Assembly: GCA_937895985.1 (NCBI GenBank)
Contig: CALBKL010000206.1
Location: 1 to 23,730, forward strand
Direction: 5' to 3'
DNA: 23,730 nucleotides
DNA from: an uncultured Solobacterium sp.
GTDB taxonomy: Bacteria; Bacillota_I; Bacilli_A; Erysipelotrichales; Erysipelotrichaceae
Below the pieces are notes generated by a model. That model saw only the letters and a list, made by a program, of their open reading frames with translations. It was not told the DNA's origin and did not search any database. The translations under genes and the position numbers were made by a program. How positions within the stretch are numbered: the stretch's first letter is position 1; the number at the start of each line of letters is the position of its first letter. Of this stretch, positions 14,072 to 22,535 are shown one piece after another.

Positions 14072-16411
14072 TTATTTACTTTCGTTTCCGTCTGGATAGA
14101 ATAGTGATTCGATACGATCGGAATCAAATACGTTATTGTATTGTAAGCAACGGTATGTATTGATATCCGCATCATCAATATCATATACAGATTGGTAGTA
14201 TTTACCAGCTGCGTCATAACAACCATATAGACCAATGACAGGATACTTATCTTTTAGTTCATATAAGAATTCCTGGTATGGAGTCATTTGGTAGTTTGCG
14301 GTCTTCATAATGAGTGAAGATAGGTAATTAATACTTAACTTATCAATTGTCTCATCTGGAATATCATAGTTTGCCCAGATGGAGAATGGTGTAATGTACT
14401 GTGTCATGTCGTTTTCAGGCGTACCTGCATGTGGGAATAGAAGGTTATCACAATCTGCACCTAAGGATGGTTGGTGGTCACCAAACATCACAATCATTGT
14501 AGGTTCTTTTACCTTTGAGAAGTATTCAATCAAGTTCTTGTAGTCTTGATCAGAAATCTTCATTAATGAGAAGTAGTTTTCCGCATGACCATATCCACCA
14601 CCAATAGAACTGAAATTGACGGTCTTCTTTAGATCATCTTTATCATCATATCCACCATGGTTTTGGTAGGTGATATTGAAGATGAAGTTCTTTTTATCTT
14701 TTTCCTTTTCGTAAGTCTCTTCTAGAACTTTGAAGTTCTGTGCATCACTTGGGTATCCGTGGATTGTCTCTAGGCCATCGAATGTTTCAGCGAAGACTTT
14801 ATCTTGGTATTGTAGTTTCTTCCATGCGGAAGCGCGGTTCCAGTTGGTGGATTTACCAAGGTGAATACCTGTAGTAGTAAAGCCGCTTTGGTTAAAGTAG
14901 GAAATCATAGAAGGTACGTTTCTATGCATATACATATTGAATGGATATACGCCACCTGCAAAGAATGCAGTTGTATTACCTGTTAAGGATTCATATTCAC
15001 TATTACATGTACCACCACCACGTACATCGACGTAGAGGTTACCACGAATTGTATTTTCTAAAGATAGATAGTAAGGGATGATGTTATCAGCATAGTTTGT
15101 ACCACCAACATTCATGTCTGCAAAGGATTCGTTCATTACCATGATGATATTCGTTGGTTTAGTGCCATTAGGATTGACGTTAGCTGCAGCTCTTTCAGCA
15201 AGCTCTTTACCCAGTTCTTTGAGTTCCTCTACAGAGTAGCCTTCTGGTTTCTTTGGTTGATCAGAGATGTATTGGTTTACAAGACCTGTGAAGCTAAGTG
15301 CTGTGCCATCTGTTTGGAAGATGGACAATAGGTTCATATCCCATAGGTAGTATTGACCAACACTATTTAAGAAGAGTGCTACAACAATAATCAAGATAGG
15401 ATATGTTGCGTAGTATACGTTAATCTTTGTATTATCGCGTGGTACAGCGCGCATCAAGAGATAAATTAAGATGGCGATAATAATTGCGATAACCATGAAG
15501 TAACGAATCTGAACATGGTAGTTTGAGATGACATCTGCAGCTGTGCCAATTGCGGTTAAATCCCATGGTGCGATTGGACGGTTACGGAACTGTGTTACGT
15601 ACATGTTTACGATACCGAAGATTACAACAAATAAGTTACTAATCAGTACTGAGATTGGTAATCGACGGAATATTAAGTAGATTACTTTATATAGAATAAT
15701 ATAGATAGCAACGTTATAGAAACGATTCATCAAATTGATGTAGTAGTAGTTACCAGTACAGATTTCTGACATAAAGAAGCACCAAATAGGAGCTGCTATC
15801 AACATCATTTCATTTTCTGGAATGTGCTTTGACCATGAAAGCTTCTTATCAATAAGATATGCGATAATCCAGCTTAGTACTAAGATGGAAAGATATACTG
15901 CAACCCAAGCTGTCTTAGGTAAGTACTCTCTAGTATCTAACTGTAACCAACCCTCAACACCATTTAGCGTTAAGTTGATTGTATTGTCGTTTGTGTTAAT
16001 GACCATACCTTGAGAGGCAATAATCTCGTTGGAGATATTTTCAGGTGTATACTCTGCAAGTTTGAATGGTCCAAATGACACATCAATCTTTGAGATAGCG
16101 ATGTCTGTCTTTACGTTATTAAAGCCTAAACGTAAAGAGTTTGTAACGATAGGAATGTTACTGAGGTGAATTACTTCCCAAGATGGTTGTGCATCTAGCC
16201 ATGTCTTATGAGAGTTATAGTTATAGTTTGCAAAGATTTCTTCTCCACGATCGGTATTAAAGTTTGATACGACCACAGTACCTTGGATACCTTTTTTCAT
16301 GTGTACATCAAAGGAAAGATGTGGTGCATAAAACAGCAAGAACATTGCCGAGATGAGTAAGAACCATACGGCTCTACGTATATTTAATTTTTCTTTTATA
16401 ATTTTCATCAT
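14072..16411 (-). CDS. LTA synthase-like membrane sulfatase-fold protein
   Basis: This is a phosphoglycerol- or phosphoethanolamine-transferase type enzyme acting outside the membrane, most likely on lipoteichoic acid or a related glycopolymer. Of 779 residues, one membrane helix (about 13-29) is followed by a ~135-residue outside domain, then helices at about 168-187, 231-275, 305-321 and 334-350, then the catalytic domain. Metal/catalytic positions seen are E428 (MNESF), T468 in RGGGTCNSEY (the nucleophile in LtaS), H585 (YQNHGGY) and D645-H646 (FGDHQP). Classical LtaS has five packed helices and no such outside domain, so this is a distinct subfamily. MM-start: an AGGGAAG lies upstream. 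A single gene ended by the shared terminator. Confidence 0.88.
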   Translation of the reverse strand: MMKIIKEKLNIRRAVWFLLISAMFLLFYAPHLSFDVHMKKGIQGTVVVSNFNTDRGEEIFANYNYNSHKTWLDAQPSWEVIHLSNIPIVTNSLRLGFNNVKTDIAISKIDVSFGPFKLAEYTPENISNEIIASQGMVINTNDNTINLTLNGVEGWLQLDTREYLPKTAWVAVYLSILVLSWIIAYLIDKKLSWSKHIPENEMMLIAAPIWCFFMSEICTGNYYYINLMNRFYNVAIYIILYKVIYLIFRRLPISVLISNLFVVIFGIVNMYVTQFRNRPIAPWDLTAIGTAADVISNYHVQIRYFMVIAIIIAILIYLLMRAVPRDNTKINVYYATYPILIIVVALFLNSVGQYYLWDMNLLSIFQTDGTALSFTGLVNQYISDQPKKPEGYSVEELKELGKELAERAAANVNPNGTKPTNIIMVMNESFADMNVGGTNYADNIIPYYLSLENTIRGNLYVDVRGGGTCNSEYESLTGNTTAFFAGGVYPFNMYMHRNVPSMISYFNQSGFTTTGIHLGKSTNWNRASAWKKLQYQDKVFAETFDGLETIHGYPSDAQNFKVLEETYEKEKDKKNFIFNITYQNHGGYDDKDDLKKTVNFSSIGGGYGHAENYFSLMKISDQDYKNLIEYFSKVKEPTMIVMFGDHQPSLGADCDNLLFPHAGTPENDMTQYITPFSIWANYDIPDETIDKLSINYLSSLIMKTANYQMTPYQEFLYELKDKYPVIGLYGCYDAAGKYYQSVYDIDDADINTYRCLQYNNVFDSDRIESLFYPDGNESK

Positions 16412-16494
16412 TTTATCACTTCCCTGAATAATGGTAGCACAAATGAGTAAAGTGCGTTAACTAACATAGGTGAAAATTAAAAAAAGTTCAGAAT

Positions 16495-16522
16495 AAAAAA
16501 GGGTAACTCTTAAGAATTACCC
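16495..16522 (-). terminator. Terminator of the guaC-cobW operon
   Basis: On the minus strand, GGGTAA and TTACCC (16517-16522 and 16501-16506), with an inner TCTT/AAGA pairing, form the stem and six T follow. It lies directly after the last gene's stop codon. Confidence 0.85.
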
Positions 16523-16528
16523 TAGTGA

Positions 16529-17470
16529 TTAACTGAAATATACGAACTCATCTTGTGGTTTTTGATAGTTTTGAATGCGGTTTGCGTATAGGACAAGTGT
16601 CTTACCGCCATTATCCAATGGGATGGTCTTAAGGTTACCTTGTACTTCATACCAATTATCCTTCACAAGTTCTTCTACTTTCACACCTGTGACGGTTAAG
16701 CCGCACAGGCTTGTATCATTTGCACAACATACCATTGCTTGTCTGCCCATGATAAATGTTTGATGATAGCCTGGTAATGTTTCGGTGAACTTACCGCGTA
16801 GGATGATTTCTTTCCCGTCATATTTATCTGGGTTTTCAATCGCATCCATATACCAGATGCCATAATCATCATCTTTGATATCGATGATAGGAGCGTTGAT
16901 ATTAAATGGTAGTACACCTTCTTTAAGAGTAACTTGCGCACCATGTTCGCCTTCGTAGAAAATCTGAGCTTTTTTATTAATAGCTTTGATATTGCCACGC
17001 AGCATTGATGCGGAGGTATCTGGTGTACAACGATTACAGATAATTGTATCACTGTACTTTAACTGCTCGTAAATGACAGAACGCATTGCGTTAATATACA
17101 TTTGGAAAGTTGTCGCATCTACTGTTGTAAGAATCTGTACCAAAGGCCAGAAGTTTGGCATCTGTGACAAGATAAACGGTGTGATTGCGAGGGTTCCGTT
17201 GTATTCAATAAATACTTGGTTTGGATGATAGATGGTATCTAACTCGCGAATCTTTTCTACGTTTAAATCCTCTGGAGAGTCCATATATTCAACGAATGCT
17301 TTGCGCTCTGCGAGGTATTTATCGTTGTATCGAACTTCACCTTGTTCAAAACAGATGATTAACGTACGGCTATTTTCTTCCATAAAGGATGGGTCGTTAA
17401 GTGTGTCTAAGATTAAAGAAGTTTTACCGGAATCAAGAAATCCCGTAAAGAAATAAACAGGGGTTGCCAT
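16529..17470 (-). CDS. CobW-like P-loop protein fused to a DUF1980/YcgQ-like domain
   Basis: The N-terminal ~190 residues are a G3E (CobW/UreG-type) P-loop domain: Walker A GFLDSGKTS (10-18) at the very start, IEYNG in place of the usual E-x-S-G, and CNRCTPD at the guanine-recognition position (usual NKxD). The CxCC metal motif of CobW proteins is absent; only C40 lies in that area. From about 203 to 308 the sequence resembles the C-terminal domain of YcgQ (DUF1980/TIGR03943): DAIENPDKYDGKEIILRGKF, then RQAMVCCANDTSLCGLTV (C248, C249, C256), then WYEVQGNL. In Bacillus subtilis ycgQ and the cobW gene yciC are separate and zinc-repressed. The gene starts one base after the upstream cobW stop, so the pair is coupled. 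Confidence 0.75.
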   Translation of the reverse strand: MATPVYFFTGFLDSGKTSLILDTLNDPSFMEENSRTLIICFEQGEVRYNDKYLAERKAFVEYMDSPEDLNVEKIRELDTIYHPNQVFIEYNGTLAITPFILSQMPNFWPLVQILTTVDATTFQMYINAMRSVIYEQLKYSDTIICNRCTPDTSASMLRGNIKAINKKAQIFYEGEHGAQVTLKEGVLPFNINAPIIDIKDDDYGIWYMDAIENPDKYDGKEIILRGKFTETLPGYHQTFIMGRQAMVCCANDTSLCGLTVTGVKVEELVKDNWYEVQGNLKTIPLDNGGKTLVLYANRIQNYQKPQDEFVYFS

Positions 17471-17471
17471 C

Positions 17472-18602
17472 TTACTTCACCGCAAAGATTTCTTTAATGC
17501 GATCAACATCTACCTGATCACCAATGACAGTGATTAAACCAGTATAAGCAGGGGAACCAATGCGGATATCTGCATCTCCTGGTACATAGTCAAAGAATAA
17601 CCAACTTCCATCTGTACTTGGGACGATTCCCTTAGCACGGATGATATGCTCATCTAACTCGGAAAGTGCTAGTGCAATGTCTTCTACAGAGTATTTGTTT
17701 ACTGTTTCAATACCGATTGATGTGAATACTTCATCCGCATCGTGTCCATGATGGTGGTGATGATGGTGATGTTCATGATCGTGATGATCATGGCCACAAC
17801 AGCAGCATTCTTCATCATCATGATGATGTTCATGGTGATGCTCTTCATGTTCATGAGAACCACAACAGCAGCACTCTTCTTCCTCGTGGTGGTGATGATG
17901 TTTATGTTCGTGGTGGTCATGGCCACAGCAACAATCGTCATCGTCGTCTTCGTCATGACAACCACATCCACAACAGCAGTACTCTTCTTCCTCTTCGAGT
18001 TCTGGGAAGCCATCTGTAGAGCCTTCCATTGCGTCGATGATAGCTTGACCAGAGAGATCATCCCATGGTGTCGTGATGATTCTTGCGTCATGGTTTAATT
18101 CACGGATGATTGCGATATCCTTTTGTAATGTTTCTTCATCAACAAGTTGAGTTCTAGATAAGATAACACAAGCAGCTGTGGAAATCTGATCATCAAAGAA
18201 CTCTTTGAAGTTTTTGTGGTATGTCTCGCAACGCTTTGCGTCTACAACAGTACTGTAACTATTTAGTTGTAAACCTTCTACATCTTTTACAACTGCTAAG
18301 ATATCGGATAATTTACCAACACCGGAAGGTTCAATAATGATGTGGTCAGGGTCATACTTCTTGACTACTTCTTGTAAAGCATTGCGGAAGTCACCTTGTA
18401 ATGTACAGCAGATACATCCACTGTTGATTTCATTGACAACGATACCGGCATCTTTTAAGAAACCACCGTCAATTCCAATTTCGCCAAATTCGTTTTCAAC
18501 AAGAACTACTTTTTTACCTGCATATACTTCTTTGATTAACTTTTGTATCAATGTTGTTTTTCCGGCTCCTAGAAAGCCGGAGATAATATCAATCTTTGTC
18601 AT
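17472..18602 (-). CDS. CobW/P47K family GTPase with large His/Cys-rich insertion
   Basis: COG0523 proteins are GTPase metallochaperones, several shown to handle zinc. ATG 18602 (MTKIDIISG) is chosen, since AGAAGG lies just upstream; an in-frame ATG at 18620 would use no RBS. The 376 residues show Walker A GFLGAGKTT (9-17), ENEFGEIGID, the metal motif GCICC (62-66), IIEPSG (89-94) and SRTQLVD where NKxD is usual. Residues ~202-290 are an insertion with 31 His and 16 Cys in four CCC(C)G clusters separated by His/Asp/Glu runs, clearly a metal-binding segment. The C-terminal CobW domain (IGIETVNKYSVEDI... to FFDYVPGD) is complete. It lies between guaC and a second CobW-like gene. Confidence 0.93.
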   Translation of the reverse strand: MTKIDIISGFLGAGKTTLIQKLIKEVYAGKKVVLVENEFGEIGIDGGFLKDAGIVVNEINSGCICCTLQGDFRNALQEVVKKYDPDHIIIEPSGVGKLSDILAVVKDVEGLQLNSYSTVVDAKRCETYHKNFKEFFDDQISTAACVILSRTQLVDEETLQKDIAIIRELNHDARIITTPWDDLSGQAIIDAMEGSTDGFPELEEEEEYCCCGCGCHDEDDDDDCCCGHDHHEHKHHHHHEEEECCCCGSHEHEEHHHEHHHDDEECCCCGHDHHDHEHHHHHHHHGHDADEVFTSIGIETVNKYSVEDIALALSELDEHIIRAKGIVPSTDGSWLFFDYVPGDADIRIGSPAYTGLITVIGDQVDVDRIKEIFAVK

Positions 18603-18661
18603 TTCATTACCTTCTTTCATTATTATTATATCCTTTGCGTCAAATTCACCAAATAGAATGC

Positions 18662-19648
18662 CTAATGCGTATCGCCATTGAAAATAGAATTCTTTACAAT
18701 GACATAATCAACATAGCGAATTGCGTTTAAATCTTTTCCGCCTGCATAGGAGATGGATGATTGAAGGTCTTGTTGCATTTCAGTTAGTGTATCCATGATA
18801 GAACCTCTACATGGTACAAGCATTTTTTTACCTTCCACGTTTTTACGAATCCCTTTTTGATATTCGGAGGCACTACCGAAGTATTCTTTCATTTCAATAC
18901 CATCTTGCATGACGGTATTACCTGGTGATTCGGTATGCCCAGCAAATAAGGAGCCAATCATAACCATGCTTGCGCCAAAGCGAATCGACTTTGCAATATC
19001 GCCATTTGAACGGATACCGCCATCGGCGATGATTGGCTTACGTGCAGCTTTTGCACACCAACGCAAGGCAGCCAACTGCCAACCACCTGTGCCAAAGCCT
19101 GTTTTTAATTTTGTGATACATACTTTACCAGGACCAATACCAACTTTCGTTGCGTCTGCGCCTGCATTTTCAAGTTCACGAACACCTTCAGGGGTTCCTA
19201 CATTACCTGCAATGACAAATGTATCAGGTAGGTGTTTTTTGATATGTTTGATCATATTGATGACGGCATTGGAGTGACCGTGAGCAATATCAATTGTAAT
19301 GTAGTCCGGAACTAGGTGATGACTTGCAAGGTCTGCAATGAAATGATATTCATTTTCTTTAACACCAACACTAATGGAAGAAATTAATCCTTTATCGTTC
19401 ATCATCTGTACAAACTGAAGACGACTTTCAGGAGTGAAACGATGCATGATATAGAAATATCCATTCTCTGCAAGCTTAATTGCTAGAGATTCATCAATGA
19501 CTGTCTGCATGTTTGCTGGGACGACTGGTAATTTAAAGCAATGTTTGCCAAATCGTGTTGTTGTATCACATTCTGAACGACTGTTTACAATACACTTATT
19601 TGGTATTAGTTGAATGTCTTCGTAATCAAAAACTGTAAAATTTTCCAT
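18662..19648 (-). CDS. guaC: GMP reductase
   Basis: GMP reductase converts GMP to IMP and ammonia with NADPH, feeding guanine back into the purine pool. ATG 19648 ([11 protein letters not shown]) is preferred over the in-frame GTG at 19660; AAAGTGGG lies seven bases upstream. The 328 residues match the GuaC2 form. Seen are [28 protein letters not shown], the catalytic loop [13 protein letters not shown] (C177), [32 protein letters not shown] and EYFGSAS. It lacks the CBS pair of IMP dehydrogenase, which rules that enzyme out. cobW begins about 60 bases downstream on the same strand with no terminator between, so the three genes are probably one operon. Confidence 0.95.
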   Translation of the reverse strand: MENFTVFDYEDIQLIPNKCIVNSRSECDTTTRFGKHCFKLPVVPANMQTVIDESLAIKLAENGYFYIMHRFTPESRLQFVQMMNDKGLISSISVGVKENEYHFIADLASHHLVPDYITIDIAHGHSNAVINMIKHIKKHLPDTFVIAGNVGTPEGVRELENAGADATKVGIGPGKVCITKLKTGFGTGGWQLAALRWCAKAARKPIIADGGIRSNGDIAKSIRFGASMVMIGSLFAGHTESPGNTVMQDGIEMKEYFGSASEYQKGIRKNVEGKKMLVPCRGSIMDTLTEMQQDLQSSISYAGGKDLNAIRYVDYVIVKNSIFNGDTH

Positions 19649-19898
19649 AAAAAAACCCACTTTCTTTGAAATGGGGAAAATTTGTTATCCTCATATACAA
19701 TAGCACGAATTGACAGGGTTAGTTTGAGATAGTTAACGGAAAGCGAGGATATTTTTAGACATAAAATAGTATAAATGTAAGAATTTACATAAATTAAATG
19801 ATAAATATTTACATAATTTATGAAAGAAAAGAAAAAAGTACTTGAAAAACTTTCTGAAACATTTTAAACTCAGTGTATCTTTTAGGAGGGAAATAGTT
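19649..19898. promoter_or_regulatory. Divergent intergenic region between guaC and the peptide-binding gene
   Basis: Promoters for both directions must lie here, but no canonical pair is clear. TATAAA at 19770 (plus) and TATATG on the minus strand near 19697-19692 are the best -10 candidates. TTTACAT occurs at 19784-19790 and 19808-19814; CATAAATT (19788-19795) faces AATTTATG (19815-19822) as an inverted repeat. TATCCTC (19685-19691) and GAGGATA (19745-19751) also face each other. I see no purine riboswitch or Zur-type palindrome. Confidence 0.4.
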
Positions 19899-21527
19899 AT
19901 GAAAGCAAAGAAGATAGCGGCAACTGGTTTAGCTGCAGCGATGAGTATGGCAGTACTAGCGGGCTGTGGTCCAAAGTCAGAAGCGACCACAACTACGACA
20001 GTAACAATTGCATTCGATACTGATATGAGTTCAATGGATAACTCAGTTGCGACAGATGGTTCTTCCTTCTCAATGCAAATGATGGGTTTATCTGGACTTC
20101 TAGCGTTGGATGAATCAGGAACACCTGTTCCAGACTTAGCGGAAAGTTATGATGTAAGTGATGATGGTCTTACTTACACTTTCCATCTAAAGAAGGATGC
20201 ACAGTGGTCTAATGGAACACCAATTACAGCAAATGATGTTGTTTACAGTTGGCATCGTTTAGTGAGTCCTACACTTGCAAGTGAGTATGCTTTCATCTTA
20301 GATACGATGCATGTTGTAAATGCGGCTGATGTTATCGCAGGTAAAAAAGATGCAAAGGAATTAGGCGTTGAAGCGGTAGATGATCATACGGTAAAGGTAA
20401 GTTTATCTCTACCATGTAGTTTCTTGCCATCACTGATGGCATTTCCACCTCTGTTCCCATTGAATGAGGAATATGTAACATCGCAAGGTGATCAATATGC
20501 ATTATCGCCAGAAAATATGATCTACTCTGGACAGTATGTCATGACAGATTGGAAACAGGGTAATGAATATACATTCGAAAAGAATGATAAGTATGTTAAC
20601 GCAGATGAGGCGAAGGATAAGGCTGATACAGTTGTCTTCAAGTTCATTCAGGATACACAGGCCGCAATGTTGTCATATCAGAATGGTGATATTGATGCGG
20701 TTAAACTTCAGGGTGAACAAGTTGATCAATACAGTTCTCAAGAAGGCTTTACAAATCGTTTACAAGGTTATCTATGGTACTTATCTATCAACTTCAATAA
20801 TCCAGTCTTCCAGAATGCAAACTTACGTACAGCACTCAGTTATGCTGTAGATCGTGAAGCGATTGCAAAAGATGTATTAAAAGATGGTTCTGTTGCTGCT
20901 AGAGGTTTTGTCCCTTCAGAGTTTACGACAGGTCCAGATGGAAAAGACTATGTAGATACAGCAGACACTTTGACAGAGTACAATCCTGATAAGGCAGCGG
21001 AATACTATAAGAAGGCTGTTGCGGAATTGGGTGGAGATGTTTCTTTTACACTATTATTTGAGGACACTGAAGCTTCTAAGTCAGTTGCCGAGAATCTACA
21101 GGCACAGTTACAGAAGAATTGTCCTGGTTTAACAGTAACTCTTGACCAAAAGCCTAAGAAGACAAGATTACAGCTAATGATTTCACATGACTATGATATT
21201 GGTCTAACACGTTGGGGACCAGACTATGCAGATCCACAATCATTCATGGATTTGGTAACAACTACAAGTACTTACAACCAAGGTTCTTACAGCAACCCTG
21301 CATATGATGCACTCATCGCAAAAGCTGAGACAGGTGAAGATGCCGCAAATGCGGAAGCTCGTTGGAAGGATTTCCAAGAAGCTGAAAAGATTTTAGTACA
21401 ACAAGACCATGGTGTTATCCCAATCTATCAGAATGGTGGTGCGATGATGATTAATCCTAAGGTATCTGGTATTCGTTTCCACAGTGGTGGTGTTGACGAT
21501 TACAGATGGATGGTCGTTTCACAGTAG
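19899..21527 (+). CDS. oppA: Peptide ABC transporter substrate-binding lipoprotein (OppA/DppA family)
   Basis: It captures oligopeptides outside the membrane and hands them to the permease. ATG 19899 is chosen because AGGAGG lies nine bases upstream; an in-frame ATG at 19842 would add 19 residues before an intact signal peptide. The 542 residues start MKAKKIAATGLAAAMSMAVLAGC, a lipoprotein signal with lipobox LAGC (C23 lipidated), then a Thr-rich linker. The SBP_bac_5 fold follows: FDTDMSSMDNSV, LAESYDVSDDGLTYTFHLKKDAQWSNGTPITANDVVYSWHR, then RTALSYAVDREAIAKDV and RWGPDYADPQSFMDL. Closest in kind to oligopeptide-binding OppA/MppA; specificity is not readable. Two permease genes follow after a hairpin. 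Confidence 0.93.
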   Translation: MKAKKIAATGLAAAMSMAVLAGCGPKSEATTTTTVTIAFDTDMSSMDNSVATDGSSFSMQMMGLSGLLALDESGTPVPDLAESYDVSDDGLTYTFHLKKDAQWSNGTPITANDVVYSWHRLVSPTLASEYAFILDTMHVVNAADVIAGKKDAKELGVEAVDDHTVKVSLSLPCSFLPSLMAFPPLFPLNEEYVTSQGDQYALSPENMIYSGQYVMTDWKQGNEYTFEKNDKYVNADEAKDKADTVVFKFIQDTQAAMLSYQNGDIDAVKLQGEQVDQYSSQEGFTNRLQGYLWYLSINFNNPVFQNANLRTALSYAVDREAIAKDVLKDGSVAARGFVPSEFTTGPDGKDYVDTADTLTEYNPDKAAEYYKKAVAELGGDVSFTLLFEDTEASKSVAENLQAQLQKNCPGLTVTLDQKPKKTRLQLMISHDYDIGLTRWGPDYADPQSFMDLVTTTSTYNQGSYSNPAYDALIAKAETGEDAANAEARWKDFQEAEKILVQQDHGVIPIYQNGGAMMINPKVSGIRFHSGGVDDYRWMVVSQ

Positions 21528-21528
21528 C

Positions 21529-21571
21529 GTTGTATAAAACAACATTATAGAGCGGTATAAACGCCGCTCTA
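21529..21571 (+). promoter_or_regulatory. Intercistronic hairpins between oppA and oppB
   Basis: A small stem, GTTGT (21529-21533) with ACAAC (21539-21543), is followed by a perfect 8-bp stem, TAGAGCGG (21548-21555) with CCGCTCTA (21564-21571), and then TTCTATTAT. The weak T-run suggests partial termination or an mRNA-stabilising structure that keeps the binding protein in excess over the permeases. Confidence 0.7.
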
Positions 21572-21599
21572 TTCTATTATCAAACAGAAAGGAGTCTTC

Positions 21600-22535
21600 A
21601 TGTTTAAATATATTACCAAGCGTGTCGTGATTAGCTTTCTAACATTATTAGCAATCTTGCTTGTATTGTTTCTGATGTTGGAATTAATGCCTGGTTCTCC
21701 ATTTAATGATGAGAAGTTAACATCCTCACAGTTAGCGTTATTAAATGCGAAATATGGGTTGAGTGATCCGGTTTTGGTTCGTTTCTTCCGCTATGTCGCA
21801 AATATGTTTCAAGGTGACTTTGGTGTATCATACGTCATCAATAAAAATAAAGCAGTCTCTGCTTTGATTAGTGGACCACTTTCCTTATCGATTCGCATCG
21901 GTGCAATGGCGATGGTTGTTGGTTCGATTCTAGGACTTATTTTAGGAGTTGCGGCTGCACTCAATCACAATACTTGGGTCGATACACTATGTTCCTTTAT
22001 TTCTATCATAGGTGTATCCGTTCCATCGTATGTATTTGCATTAGTGTTAATGTATTACGTCGGCTTTAAACTCAGCTGGACGCCAATTCTATTCTCCGCA
22101 AAGAATGCTGGTGCATCCATGATACTACCTGTACTTGCATTATCGATGTTTCCGCTTGCGAATGTTTCTCGTTTTACACGTTCAGAATTAATCGATGTAT
22201 TAGGTTCTGATTATATTCAATTGGTCAAGGCAAAAGGTGTGAAACAAACAGGTTTGATTCTAAACCATGCATTACGGAATGCATTAATTCCTATCGTTAC
22301 GATTATGGGCCCATTGTTAGTAAATCTTTTGACAGGATCAATGGTTGTGGAAAAGGTATTTGGTATTCCCGGTATCGGTATGTTGATGGTACAAGCAATT
22401 CAGAATAACGATTATAACGTTGTGATTGCATGTGCATTTATCTATTCAGCATTGTATATTTTTGTGATGTTAATTATTGATATTCTCTATGGTTTCATTG
22501 ATCCACGTATTCGTGTGGCAAAGGAGGGTAATTAA
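21600..22535 (+). CDS. oppB: Peptide ABC transporter permease (OppB family)
   Basis: One of two membrane subunits of the peptide importer. The 311 residues begin with the typical FKYITKRVVISFLTLLAILLVLFLMLELMPGSPF, including the conserved PG-P after helix 1. About six helices follow. The ATPase-coupling (EAA) loop is seen in YIQLVKAKGVKQTGLILNHALRNALIPI, and the family end GIPGIGMLMVQAIQNNDYNVV...DILYGFIDPRIRV is complete. GAAAGGAG lies five bases before the ATG. The stop is directly followed by the next permease start, so the two are translated together. Confidence 0.95.
   Translation: MFKYITKRVVISFLTLLAILLVLFLMLELMPGSPFNDEKLTSSQLALLNAKYGLSDPVLVRFFRYVANMFQGDFGVSYVINKNKAVSALISGPLSLSIRIGAMAMVVGSILGLILGVAAALNHNTWVDTLCSFISIIGVSVPSYVFALVLMYYVGFKLSWTPILFSAKNAGASMILPVLALSMFPLANVSRFTRSELIDVLGSDYIQLVKAKGVKQTGLILNHALRNALIPIVTIMGPLLVNLLTGSMVVEKVFGIPGIGMLMVQAIQNNDYNVVIACAFIYSALYIFVMLIIDILYGFIDPRIRVAKEGN

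Noticed and set aside
17699..18098. Open frames of 118-130 codons overlapping the His/Cys region in other frames
   Set aside because: They arise from the repeated CAT/CAC/TGT-type codons of the real cobW gene and give low-complexity Met/Val/Thr products with no RBS.
19649..19898. Purine riboswitch or Zur operator upstream of guaC-cobW
   Set aside because: None of the conserved purine-riboswitch core segments and no Zur-type palindrome could be found on the minus strand.
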